A DNA stretch of 6,822 nucleotides, from assembly GCA_946615275.1 (NCBI GenBank), contig CAMOHV010000060.1, positions 1-6,822 on the forward strand. The letters are read 5' to 3'. How positions within the stretch are numbered: the first letter of the stretch is position 1; every line of letters starts with the position of its first letter. The stretch is from an uncultured Verrucomicrobiota bacterium. GTDB taxonomy: Bacteria > Verrucomicrobiota > Kiritimatiellia > RFP12 > UBA1067. The position numbers and the translations under genes were made by a program. Positions 1-5,259 of this stretch are shown piece after piece. Below the pieces are notes generated by a model. It searched no databases. It was not told the DNA's origin and saw only the letters and a list, made by a program, of their open reading frames with translations.

Positions 1-40
1 GGGAGTCGGGGAAGTTGTGTGTGTGGAAGTCTATGACCAT
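1..40 (-). CDS. N-terminus of probable amidohydrolase-type metal-dependent hydrolase (partial, runs off left edge)
   Basis: Reading the minus strand from the ATG at 40-38 gives 13 codons, M-V-I-D-F-H-T-H-N-F-P-D-S, before the window ends. An N-terminal I-D-x-H-x-H followed by F-P-D is characteristic of the amidohydrolase_2/TIM-barrel metal hydrolases, in which the H-x-H pair on the first strand (His6 and His8 here) binds the catalytic divalent metal. The gene starts 11 bases after the pyrF stop, so it is probably the next cistron of the same transcript. No good Shine-Dalgarno is visible before the ATG, and translation may depend on coupling to pyrF. The substrate cannot be guessed from 13 residues; PHP or TatD-type hydrolases with a similar opening are alternatives. 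The frame is open upstream for some codons, but no other ATG lies close by in frame. Confidence 0.72.
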   Translation of the reverse strand, partial: MVIDFHTHNFPDS

Positions 41-51
41 GGGCGGGATCG

Positions 52-747
52 TCAGGCGGACATCTCGGCGTGGATCGCGCGCGCGGCCGCCGCCGGGTCC
101 GCCGCGCCCAGTATCGGGCGGCCCACAACGAGGTGCGTCGCGCCGTCGCGCACGGCGTCCGCAGGCGTCGCCACGCGCTTCTGGTCGCCCACCGCCGCCC
201 CCGCCGGCCTCACGCCCGGCGTCACGAAGAGCGTCCCCTTCTTGAGCGCCTTCGAGAGCGCGCCCACCTCCAGCGGACTGCTCACGAGGCCGTCCGCGCC
301 GCTCGCCACGGCGAGGAACGCCGCCGCGCGCACCTGCTCCGCAGGCGTGCGCCCGACGACCCCCACGTCCTTGAGGTCGCCCTGGTCCAGGGAGGTGAGC
401 ACAGTCACGGCGAGGATCTTCGGCGCGGCCGCGCCGAACTCCGCCGCGGCGTCCGCCGCCGCGCGTATCATCGCGTTTCCGCCAACGGCGTGTATCGTCA
501 TCAGGTCCACGCCCAGCGCGCCGCCGCTCTTCACGGCCCGCGCCACGGTGCGCGGGATGTCGTGGAGCTTGAGGTCGAGGAACACCCTCTTCCCCAGGCC
601 CTTCACGGCCTTCACCACGTCGGGCCCCTCCGCCGTGAAGAGCTCAAGCCCGATCTTGTAGAAGTCGACGCCGTCGCCGATGAGCTTCACCTTCTCCTCG
701 GCCTCCGCCCGGCTGTTCACGTCGAGCGCAACTATCAGTTCTGCCAT
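52..747 (-). CDS. pyrF: Orotidine 5'-phosphate decarboxylase (OMP decarboxylase)
   Basis: The product is a 231-residue cytoplasmic enzyme that converts OMP to UMP, the last step of de novo pyrimidine synthesis. The length fits the short bacterial class (about 230-245 residues). The charged active-site network is complete: Asp9 in V-A-L-D, Lys31 in F-Y-K-I-G, then Asp58, Lys60 and Asp63 in D-L-K-L-H-D-I-P. In the family the last Asp reaches into the partner subunit of the dimer. The phosphate end is also present: T-P-G-V-R at 176-180 and V-V-G-R-P at 207-211, where Arg210 is expected to grip the phosphate. The ATG at 747-745 is preceded by AAGGA at 760-756 with an 8-base spacer. The gene begins 24 bases after the large surface-protein gene with no terminator between them, and is followed 11 bases later by the amidohydrolase start. 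No pyrimidine-type attenuator is visible in the gap. Identification is secure; the odd point is its upstream neighbour. Confidence 0.97.
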   Translation of the reverse strand: MAELIVALDVNSRAEAEEKVKLIGDGVDFYKIGLELFTAEGPDVVKAVKGLGKRVFLDLKLHDIPRTVARAVKSGGALGVDLMTIHAVGGNAMIRAAADAAAEFGAAAPKILAVTVLTSLDQGDLKDVGVVGRTPAEQVRAAAFLAVASGADGLVSSPLEVGALSKALKKGTLFVTPGVRPAGAAVGDQKRVATPADAVRDGATHLVVGRPILGAADPAAAARAIHAEMSA

Positions 748-755
748 TTTCTTTT

Positions 756-760
756 TCCTT
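756..760 (-). promoter_or_regulatory. Ribosome binding site of pyrF
   Basis: AAGGA sits in a purine-rich run 8 bases before the pyrF ATG. It decides the start in favour of 747 over the ATG at 775-773, which overlaps the stop codon of the upstream gene in another frame and has no such site. Confidence 0.7.
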
Positions 761-771
761 TTCTGGTTCCG

Positions 772-3700
772 TCATTTGAAGAGTATCATCGTCCCGCGGC
801 TCAGGGACACCTCCAGGGACGTGCCCGTCTGCCGAAGCTCCGCGAACTTCGCGTACGGCCCGATGAACTCCACGTTTTCGGGCGCGAAGGCGCCCTTCAC
901 ATTCTTCGCCGACGCGAGCCTGAAGAGCGTCTTCTTGCCCGCGTAGGCAGAAAGGTCGAACACGAACTTCGCGTCCTCCGCTATCACAAGGTCGCGCGCG
1001 GCCGTGAGCGCACCGCTGTCGCCGGACGCGTCCGACGCGAACTTCAAGGTGGAGACGCGCGTCACGCCGGCGGCGGAATCGACCGTGTTCGTGAGGATGA
1101 TGTCCCGCGCCGCGACCGAGCCCTTCCCCGAAAGGGACAGCGTCCCCTCTCCGTCCGAGGACACGACGATGTCGTAGTTGGTGCCCACCGTGATCAAATT
1201 TCCGCCGGAGACGTCTACGAGCCCCCTCGCGTTGTGGAAGGCGGCGAAACCGCCGTGTTTCCACGTGCCCGCGCCGAGCACGTTCGTGGAAACGCCGCCC
1301 AGATACAGATTGCGGTTGAACGTCGCCAAGCCGCCGCTCTGCACCCACTCGCCCTCGCCGCCGGCCATGCCGATCACCGACGGAACGGATATCGTGCTTC
1401 GGAACGTTCCGCCCGTCTGCACCACCCTGCCGTAGCCGTACAAGAGGCCGATGATCGCATACCCCCCGCCGTTCGTCACGGCCCCGGAGAAAAGCTCGAG
1501 TATTCCAGTCATCCTGCTCGTCACGCCGCTCATCTCCAAGACGCACGACCCGTCGCCGACGATCAGCCCAAGCGGATGCGAGTTCCCGACGTTGCCGCGC
1601 GCGTTGAAGGCCCCTCCCGCGACCTTCACGACTCCCGTCGGGAAACAGCCCGTCGCGGCGGCATTGCCGTCAGACGGCCTCTTGTAGCCCAGATGGGAGC
1701 CGTACGCGCCGCCGCCGCTCAGAAGCCCGGCCTGCACGTTGATCTCGCCGTATCCCTTCGTGCAGCCTATCTGCAGACCAGATCCGGAATACAACGAGGC
1801 GGACGGCGAGTCGATCGTGACTATCGAGCGAGAACGCTCGTAGTAGTCGCCCACGGCCATCTCCTGCATTCCTGAGACCGTTGCGCTGTCCGTGATGCGC
1901 ACCCGGCACTCCTCGCCTTCGGCGTCCGCCGCGAAGTAGCTGCGGATGTATCCGTGAAGGCTCAGCTGGGTCGAACCGGAGAGCGTCGTCTCGCCCGTGC
2001 CGAAGATGCTCCCCCATATCCACTGGTCAAGGCGGAGATAGGTGTTGTGGATGGTGGTCTTCGCGCCGCCGCGGGTCTGCAGCATAGGCGTCTGGCTCAA
2101 ATGGGACGCGTCGTTGAAGTTGTACCCGAGCGTCACCGTTGAATTGGAGATCGCGAGCGTCCCGCCGTCCACGTACAGGACGTAGCCATAGCTGACGTTG
2201 GCCGGCGGAGCGGCGTTCACCACCGCGTCGTCTATGCGGATCGCGGCGTTCTCCGCGCAGATGCGCCCGTAGAGATTGGACGTGGTGAACGCGCCGGAGA
2301 TGGCAAGCTCCCCGCCGTCGTGCACATACACCACGTTCGAAGTCGCGCCCACGCCCGCCGGCGAAGCGTATTCCACGCTTCCCCCGCCCGCGGAACCGAG
2401 ATTCAAAGTCGAGTTCGTGCCGATGTCGAACACCGTCCCGTCTATCGCGAGAGGCGCGCCAAGGTCGAGCGTGGCGCGCCCAGCGTGGACGTCGGTCTCC
2501 AGCCGGCCCGCGTCGATCGCGGCAGGACCCGCGATGGAGTACGTCCCCTCCTTCCACACGCGGGCCACGTCCCCGGAGGCGGGCACCCCGTTCCCCCAGT
2601 TGCCGGCCGTGGACCAGAGGCCGTCCCCCGCCAGCCCCGTCCAGTACGTGACGGCGTCCTCGCCCGACACCTCGATCACACCCGTCCCCTCGATCTGGCC
2701 GACGACCGTTCCCTCCGTTCCGCCCTCTCCTGTGTACTTGCCAGCGGCATACGGCACGCCGTTCACGATGACATGCTTCACCTTCTGGGCGAACCCCGCC
2801 GGAACCACGAGGCGGGCGGAGGAATCCATGCGTATCATGAGCGCATCGTCCGCCGCGAACGGCGACGGCGCGCCAGCCGCGACGACGAAGCGGGAATTCG
2901 GCTCCATCATCAGCAACGTGAGCGCGTTGAGCGGACGCTCGTCCACCGCAACGCTGGACATCTCGAAGACGGCCCCGCTTTTCAGATCTATCCTCGGCAC
3001 GCTTGGGAACCTCGCCGTCTCCGAAAGCCGGAACGTGCCCGCCTTCACCGTTATCGAGCCCGTGGTGGTGCTCTTACGGCCCTTGAACTCGATGACGCGC
3101 GCCGATGTGTCCGGATCCCACACGAGCGACACCGCGCCCCTCACGACGTTGGACGTGGACGTGTCGCCCGTCGCCTTCATGAGAAGCGTCGCGGGGGTGG
3201 CGGAGTTGAAGGAGTTGCCAGTGAGATTGTTCGGATATTTTCCGGCCAGCGCTCCCGGCCCTATGCGGTCTACCACGACCGTATGCCCGTCCAGGAAAAT
3301 CGTGCCCTTCTCGTTCTCGGCCCAATACGATGTTCCAAAGTCGACGACGGGAAGGTTCTCGCCGAACACGTCGCCGCAGCGGAAATGCATCGGGACGTAC
3401 CAGGGGGAGAACACTTTGCTGCGTATGTTGACGCCACCCGCGAAATCCGGCAGATATGTGGCAGACGCCGGATAGTCGAAATTGAAGTTCTTCACGTCCA
3501 CCGCGCCGTTGATGTGGACGATGCTCTGCGCCCATTGCCCCCATACGATCGTCCCCTCGGGCGCGTCGATCCTGCCGTTGAAGACAAAGGGTCTCGCAGG
3601 GCCGGTGTCGCGTCCCTGCGGATACGGGTCGCCGATGTACAGCGTCTTCCCGGAACGCACGAACACGTCCCCGTTGAAGACGGCCGAGCCCACCCCCGGG

Positions 3701-4101
3701 GCGAGCAGAATGCGCGCGTTCGCGCTGAAATCGATGTTCGCGTTGTAGACGATCGAGCATGAGTTCGAAAGCGTGTATGTCCGCGACAGATTCCCGTTGT
3801 TGTGGTAGCCCCAGAACGGCATCGCGTTCATCGTGATCGTCTTGCCGTTGAACGTCTTGGTGCCCGTTCCGTTACAGCTTATGCCGCCGATCGACATTCC
3901 TTCGATGTCGTTCTCGGACTCGACGCTGCCGCCCGCGAAGACGAGCGCGTCGTCGTTGCCGGATACGGGCCGCACGTCCCAGTTCGCGGCGCTGGACCAC
4001 TTGCCGTCGCCCGCGCCGCCCGTCCATGTGCATGTATTGCCGGCGAGCAAAACTGGAACTGCAAACGCTACAGCAAAAAACGCGAAAAACATGGTTTTCA
4101 T
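772..4101 (-). CDS. Large secreted beta-helix protein, autotransporter-passenger-like, two modules
   Basis: This is a 1109-residue exported protein of unknown specific function, probably displayed on or released from the cell surface. Residues 1-20 form a signal peptide (M-K-T, then a hydrophobic stretch ending L-L-A-G), with cleavage likely after Ala20 or Gly21. Residues 25-55 carry W-T-G-G-A-G-D-G-K-W-S and a following N-W and G-N-D-D-A-L-V-F; residues 486-516 repeat this pattern, so the mature protein has two modules (about 25-480 and 486-1102). The rest is rich in Gly, Ser, Thr, Val and Asn with alternating beta-strand patterns, including Y-V-x-D-G-G-x-L-A-I-S repeats and a ladder of G-x-V-x-Q-x-G-G rungs at about 784-994. 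Nine cysteines are scattered through it. No C-terminal barrel, membrane helix or sorting signal is seen; the chain ends S-R-G-T-M-I-L-F-K. I chose the start at 4101 because GGAGG at 4116-4112 precedes it and a signal peptide follows directly; an in-frame ATG at 4143 would put 14 non-signal residues in front and lies upstream of the promoter. Kiritimatiellota and Lentisphaerota carry many such proteins. Alternatives include an adhesin or a carbohydrate-binding structural protein. Confidence 0.85.
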   Translation of the reverse strand: MKTMFFAFFAVAFAVPVLLAGNTCTWTGGAGDGKWSSAANWDVRPVSGNDDALVFAGGSVESENDIEGMSIGGISCNGTGTKTFNGKTITMNAMPFWGYHNNGNLSRTYTLSNSCSIVYNANIDFSANARILLAPGVGSAVFNGDVFVRSGKTLYIGDPYPQGRDTGPARPFVFNGRIDAPEGTIVWGQWAQSIVHINGAVDVKNFNFDYPASATYLPDFAGGVNIRSKVFSPWYVPMHFRCGDVFGENLPVVDFGTSYWAENEKGTIFLDGHTVVVDRIGPGALAGKYPNNLTGNSFNSATPATLLMKATGDTSTSNVVRGAVSLVWDPDTSARVIEFKGRKSTTTGSITVKAGTFRLSETARFPSVPRIDLKSGAVFEMSSVAVDERPLNALTLLMMEPNSRFVVAAGAPSPFAADDALMIRMDSSARLVVPAGFAQKVKHVIVNGVPYAAGKYTGEGGTEGTVVGQIEGTGVIEVSGEDAVTYWTGLAGDGLWSTAGNWGNGVPASGDVARVWKEGTYSIAGPAAIDAGRLETDVHAGRATLDLGAPLAIDGTVFDIGTNSTLNLGSAGGGSVEYASPAGVGATSNVVYVHDGGELAISGAFTTSNLYGRICAENAAIRIDDAVVNAAPPANVSYGYVLYVDGGTLAISNSTVTLGYNFNDASHLSQTPMLQTRGGAKTTIHNTYLRLDQWIWGSIFGTGETTLSGSTQLSLHGYIRSYFAADAEGEECRVRITDSATVSGMQEMAVGDYYERSRSIVTIDSPSASLYSGSGLQIGCTKGYGEINVQAGLLSGGGAYGSHLGYKRPSDGNAAATGCFPTGVVKVAGGAFNARGNVGNSHPLGLIVGDGSCVLEMSGVTSRMTGILELFSGAVTNGGGYAIIGLLYGYGRVVQTGGTFRSTISVPSVIGMAGGEGEWVQSGGLATFNRNLYLGGVSTNVLGAGTWKHGGFAAFHNARGLVDVSGGNLITVGTNYDIVVSSDGEGTLSLSGKGSVAARDIILTNTVDSAAGVTRVSTLKFASDASGDSGALTAARDLVIAEDAKFVFDLSAYAGKKTLFRLASAKNVKGAFAPENVEFIGPYAKFAELRQTGTSLEVSLSRGTMILFK
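1120..1752 (-). repeat. Ladder of degenerate beta-helix rungs in the surface protein
   Basis: Within the second module about eight related segments follow one another: Y-G-E-I-N-V-Q-A-G, T-G-V-V-K-V-A-G-G, G-S-C-V-L-E-M-S-G, Y-G-R-V-V-Q-T-G-G, E-G-E-W-V-Q-S-G-G, A-G-T-W-K-H-G-G, G-L-V-D-V-S-G-G and E-G-T-L-S-L-S-G. Most starts are 25-40 residues apart. Each has a Gly, an alternating hydrophobic strand and a Gly turn, and several are followed by an I/L-G-G or I-G strand. This is the pattern expected of a right-handed beta-helix or autotransporter-type passenger. The repeats are visible only at protein level; the DNA has diverged. Confidence 0.6.
2146..2175 (-). repeat. Protein repeat unit, Y-V-D-G-G-T-L-A-I-S
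   Basis: Residues 643-652 of the surface protein match the segment Y-V-H-D-G-G-E-L-A-I-S that lies about 50 residues earlier (2296-2328). Both are followed by a second strand of similar character, so they are probably equivalent rungs of the second module. Confidence 0.55.
2296..2328 (-). repeat. Protein repeat unit, Y-V-H-D-G-G-E-L-A-I-S
   Basis: Residues 592-602 of the surface protein pair with the unit at 2146-2175. The shared core is Y-V, an Asp-Gly-Gly turn and L-A-I-S, which indicates local duplication of a beta-helix rung. Confidence 0.55.
2554..2646 (-). repeat. Second W-T-G/N-W module-opening motif of the surface protein
   Basis: This encodes residues 486-516: Y-W-T-G-L-A-G-D-G-L-W-S-T-A-G-N-W, then G-V-P-A-S-G-D-V-A-R-V-W. 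It aligns with the opening motif just after the signal peptide, sharing W-T-G, A-G-D-G, W-S, N-W and the later G-D/N-D-A turn. Immediately before it, the first module closes with A-A-G-K-Y-T-G-E-G-G and G-T-G-V-I-E-V-S-G, a closing pattern common in such modular proteins. The boundary therefore looks like a junction between two tandem modules of one ancestral type. Confidence 0.75.
3937..4029 (-). repeat. First W-T-G/N-W module-opening motif of the surface protein
   Basis: This encodes residues 25-55, directly after the signal peptide: T-W-T-G-G-A-G-D-G-K-W-S-S-A-A-N-W, then P-V-S-G-N-D-D-A-L-V-F. It is the partner of the motif at 2554-2646. The position at the start of the mature chain is typical for secreted proteins of this class. 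Confidence 0.75.
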
Positions 4102-4111
4102 TATGACTTGT

Positions 4112-4116
4112 CCTCC
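4112..4116 (-). promoter_or_regulatory. Ribosome binding site of the surface-protein gene
   Basis: GGAGG lies 10 bases before the ATG at 4101. It fixes the start at 4101 and excludes the in-frame ATG at 4143, which has no comparable site. Confidence 0.75.
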
Positions 4117-4125
4117 GTTGCCGCG

Positions 4126-4134
4126 ATTATACCA
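4126..4134 (-). promoter_or_regulatory. Extended -10 promoter element for the surface-protein gene
   Basis: On the minus strand the bases read TGGTATAAT, a perfect TATAAT preceded by a TGn extension, inside an AT-rich island (AAAATATGG) in otherwise GC-rich DNA. The expected transcription start is about 4118-4119, which gives a leader of roughly 18 bases that still contains the GGAGG site. No good -35 hexamer is present 16-18 bases upstream, in keeping with extended -10 promoters that do not need one. The same transcript could continue into pyrF and the amidohydrolase gene. Confidence 0.6.
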
Positions 4135-4155
4135 TATTTTCACGATGCCGTGTGC

Positions 4156-4166
4156 GGAAAATTTCC
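4156..4166 (-). other. Small palindrome upstream of the promoter
   Basis: GGAAA-A-TTTCC has perfect 5-base arms around a single central base. It ends about 21 bases upstream of the extended -10, overlapping where activators or repressors often bind. It is short and could be chance in an AT-rich patch, so an operator role is only a possibility. Confidence 0.2.
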
Positions 4167-4168
4167 AC

Positions 4169-4192
4169 CAGAAACCAGAAACTAGAAACTAG
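4169..4192 (-). repeat. Heptamer tandem repeat across the phosphatase stop codon
   Basis: On the plus strand the bases read CAGAAAC, CAGAAAC, TAGAAAC, TAG: three full 7-base units and the start of a fourth, with one C/T variation. On the coding strand this is a series of (C/T)TAGTTT- and GGTTTCT-like units. The TAG stop of the HAD phosphatase (4191-4189) falls inside the repeat. Short heptamer repeats like this occur in intergenic regions of several bacterial groups and can vary in copy number. Confidence 0.65.
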
Positions 4193-5193
4193 CGATAGAT
4201 CGTCTTCCAGTCGTCGCGCATCGACACAGGGATCCAGCCATTCTCCTCGCATGACCTCCTCATGCGCCCGGCCTTCTTTTCGTCGCCGCGCTCACGCACC
4301 GTGTCGTCGCACAGCAGCATGAACGCCAGTGCCCTGTATTCGTTGCCGCCGACCACGTAGTTGGCCATGCTCGCGTCGGTCGAGCTGTTGCCGAAGGCCA
4401 GGACGGGCTTCACGCCTATCTCGCGGATGATCGCGGTCACCTTGTTCATCTGCAGGTTCTTCACGATGGAATCCCCCTCGAGGACCGGGACATCGTCCTT
4501 GCGGAAGAGATATCTGAGGCCGTCCTCGCCGCCCTGCGCGCGCGCGCACACCGCGCTGTCGGACCCGATCACGCGCCACGGCGGAACGGGCAGCCTGTCG
4601 CGCACCAGCGCGCGGACGAGAAACCTGTCCGAGCCGCTCACGACATACACCGTGAATCCGCGCTCCACGAGAAACCCGACGAGCTGCACCATCGGCTTGT
4701 AGAACATCTCACCACGCTTCATCCCCGGATATCCGCTTTGCGGCTCCTCCATGAATCTCCGCACAAGCGAGTCGAACTCATCAAGCGTCATTCCCCTGTA
4801 AGCCTTCGCGACTGCCCGCTCGCGCCCCTTCTCTAGCGGAGGGAGAACGCGCCTCTCGCGGGAGGCGCGCGCCATGGCCGTCAGCTCCGCCGGGGCAGAG
4901 CTCTTCAGGTCGTCAAGGACCCTGCGCTCGAAAAGCAGCCAATCAAAATACGTGGGGTCTGTCTCGCAGAAGAGAGTGCCGTCAAAGTCAAAGACCGCTA
5001 TCCGGCACTCGGGGGGTATGAAATCGGGGGATCCCTCGTCGGTGATCGAGGCGACGTATTCGACTATCGCGCGCTTCGACTCCGCGCCGTCGGTCCATAG
5101 CGACAGCCCGTCGCGCGTCATGCATCCGCCAGCCGCGCAAATGACGAACGCGGCCGCAAGGGCCCTTGGCAGAATCAACGCAATGGACTTCAT
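4189..5193 (-). CDS. HAD-superfamily phosphatase, exported and possibly lipid-anchored
   Basis: The product has 334 residues. Residues 1-24 form a signal sequence ending C-A-A-G-G-C, so Cys24 may be lipidated; Ala at -3 makes the lipobox atypical, and ordinary cleavage is possible. The catalytic domain starts near residue 60: motif I is D-F-D-G-T at 69-73 (Asp69 nucleophile, Asp71 acid/base), motif II is V-V-S-G-S at 184-188 (Ser186), a Lys of motif III is likely Lys245 or Lys251, and motif IV is F-G-N-S-S-T-D at 267-273 (Asp273). A helical cap lies between motifs I and II (about 80-170). The segment before motif I (W-T-D-G, K-R-A-I-V-E-Y-V, E-G-S-P-D-F-I-P-P) and the ending G-W-I-P-V-S-M-R-D-D-W-K resemble a widespread group of periplasmic HAD hydrolases of unsettled substrate. 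Phosphate-monoester hydrolysis is expected; the substrate is unknown. The start at 5193 is set by AAGGAGG six bases upstream and by the signal sequence; an in-frame ATG at 5235 adds 14 residues without these supports. The gene lies 66 bases after the partial upstream gene. Confidence 0.88.
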   Translation of the reverse strand: MKSIALILPRALAAAFVICAAGGCMTRDGLSLWTDGAESKRAIVEYVASITDEGSPDFIPPECRIAVFDFDGTLFCETDPTYFDWLLFERRVLDDLKSSAPAELTAMARASRERRVLPPLEKGRERAVAKAYRGMTLDEFDSLVRRFMEEPQSGYPGMKRGEMFYKPMVQLVGFLVERGFTVYVVSGSDRFLVRALVRDRLPVPPWRVIGSDSAVCARAQGGEDGLRYLFRKDDVPVLEGDSIVKNLQMNKVTAIIREIGVKPVLAFGNSSTDASMANYVVGGNEYRALAFMLLCDDTVRERGDEKKAGRMRRSCEENGWIPVSMRDDWKTIYR

Positions 5194-5199
5194 ATCGTT

Positions 5200-5206
5200 C
5201 CTCCTT
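5200..5206 (-). promoter_or_regulatory. Ribosome binding site of the HAD phosphatase gene
   Basis: A full AAGGAGG consensus stands 6 bases before the ATG at 5193-5191. It is the strongest ribosome site in the window and decides against the longer in-frame start at 5235. Confidence 0.85.
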
Positions 5207-5259
5207 GTTCTATAAGCCGCGCGAACACTGTGCATCCCGCAACGACGTCAGCGTATTCT

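Noticed and set aside
644..1546. Minus-strand open frame of 300 codons overlapping the end of the surface gene and pyrF
   Set aside because: It is a +1/-1 shadow of two confident genes, is Arg- and Gly-rich and has no domain. An ATG at 775-773 in this frame overlaps the surface-gene stop but has no ribosome site.
70..1875. Long plus-strand open frame of 601 codons
   Set aside because: It lies opposite pyrF and the surface gene, is extremely rich in Arg, His and Ala, has no recognisable domain and is explained by the high GC content of the opposite strand.
2276..3762. Two long overlapping plus-strand open frames of 399 and 480 codons
   Set aside because: Both are antisense to the surface-protein gene, whose frame has a signal peptide, ribosome site and clear repeats. 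Their compositions are those of GC-driven shadow frames.
4035..4101. Lipoprotein signal in the surface protein (L-L-A-G-N-T-C)
   Set aside because: Cys24 is two residues too far from L-A-G to make a lipobox, so ordinary signal peptidase I cleavage is more likely.
4102..4143. Longer start for the surface protein at 4143
   Set aside because: The added 14 residues would precede a good signal peptide, the ATG has no ribosome site, and the extended -10 lies downstream of it.
4444..4452. Loss of a metal-binding Asp in motif IV of the HAD protein as a sign of inactivity
   Set aside because: A G-N-S-x-x-D motif IV is, to my knowledge, usual in this exported HAD subgroup, and Asp273 and all other catalytic residues are present.
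5209..5216. TATAGA/CTTATA as a -10 box before the phosphatase gene
   Set aside because: The transcript would start inside or after the Shine-Dalgarno, so it could not use that site. No -35 is evident.
5194..5235. Longer start for the HAD phosphatase at 5235
   Set aside because: The AAGGAGG site and the signal sequence both point to 5193.
5194..5259. Rho-independent terminator between the partial gene and the phosphatase
   Set aside because: I found no stable GC stem followed by a T run; the short self-complementary GACGTC is not enough.
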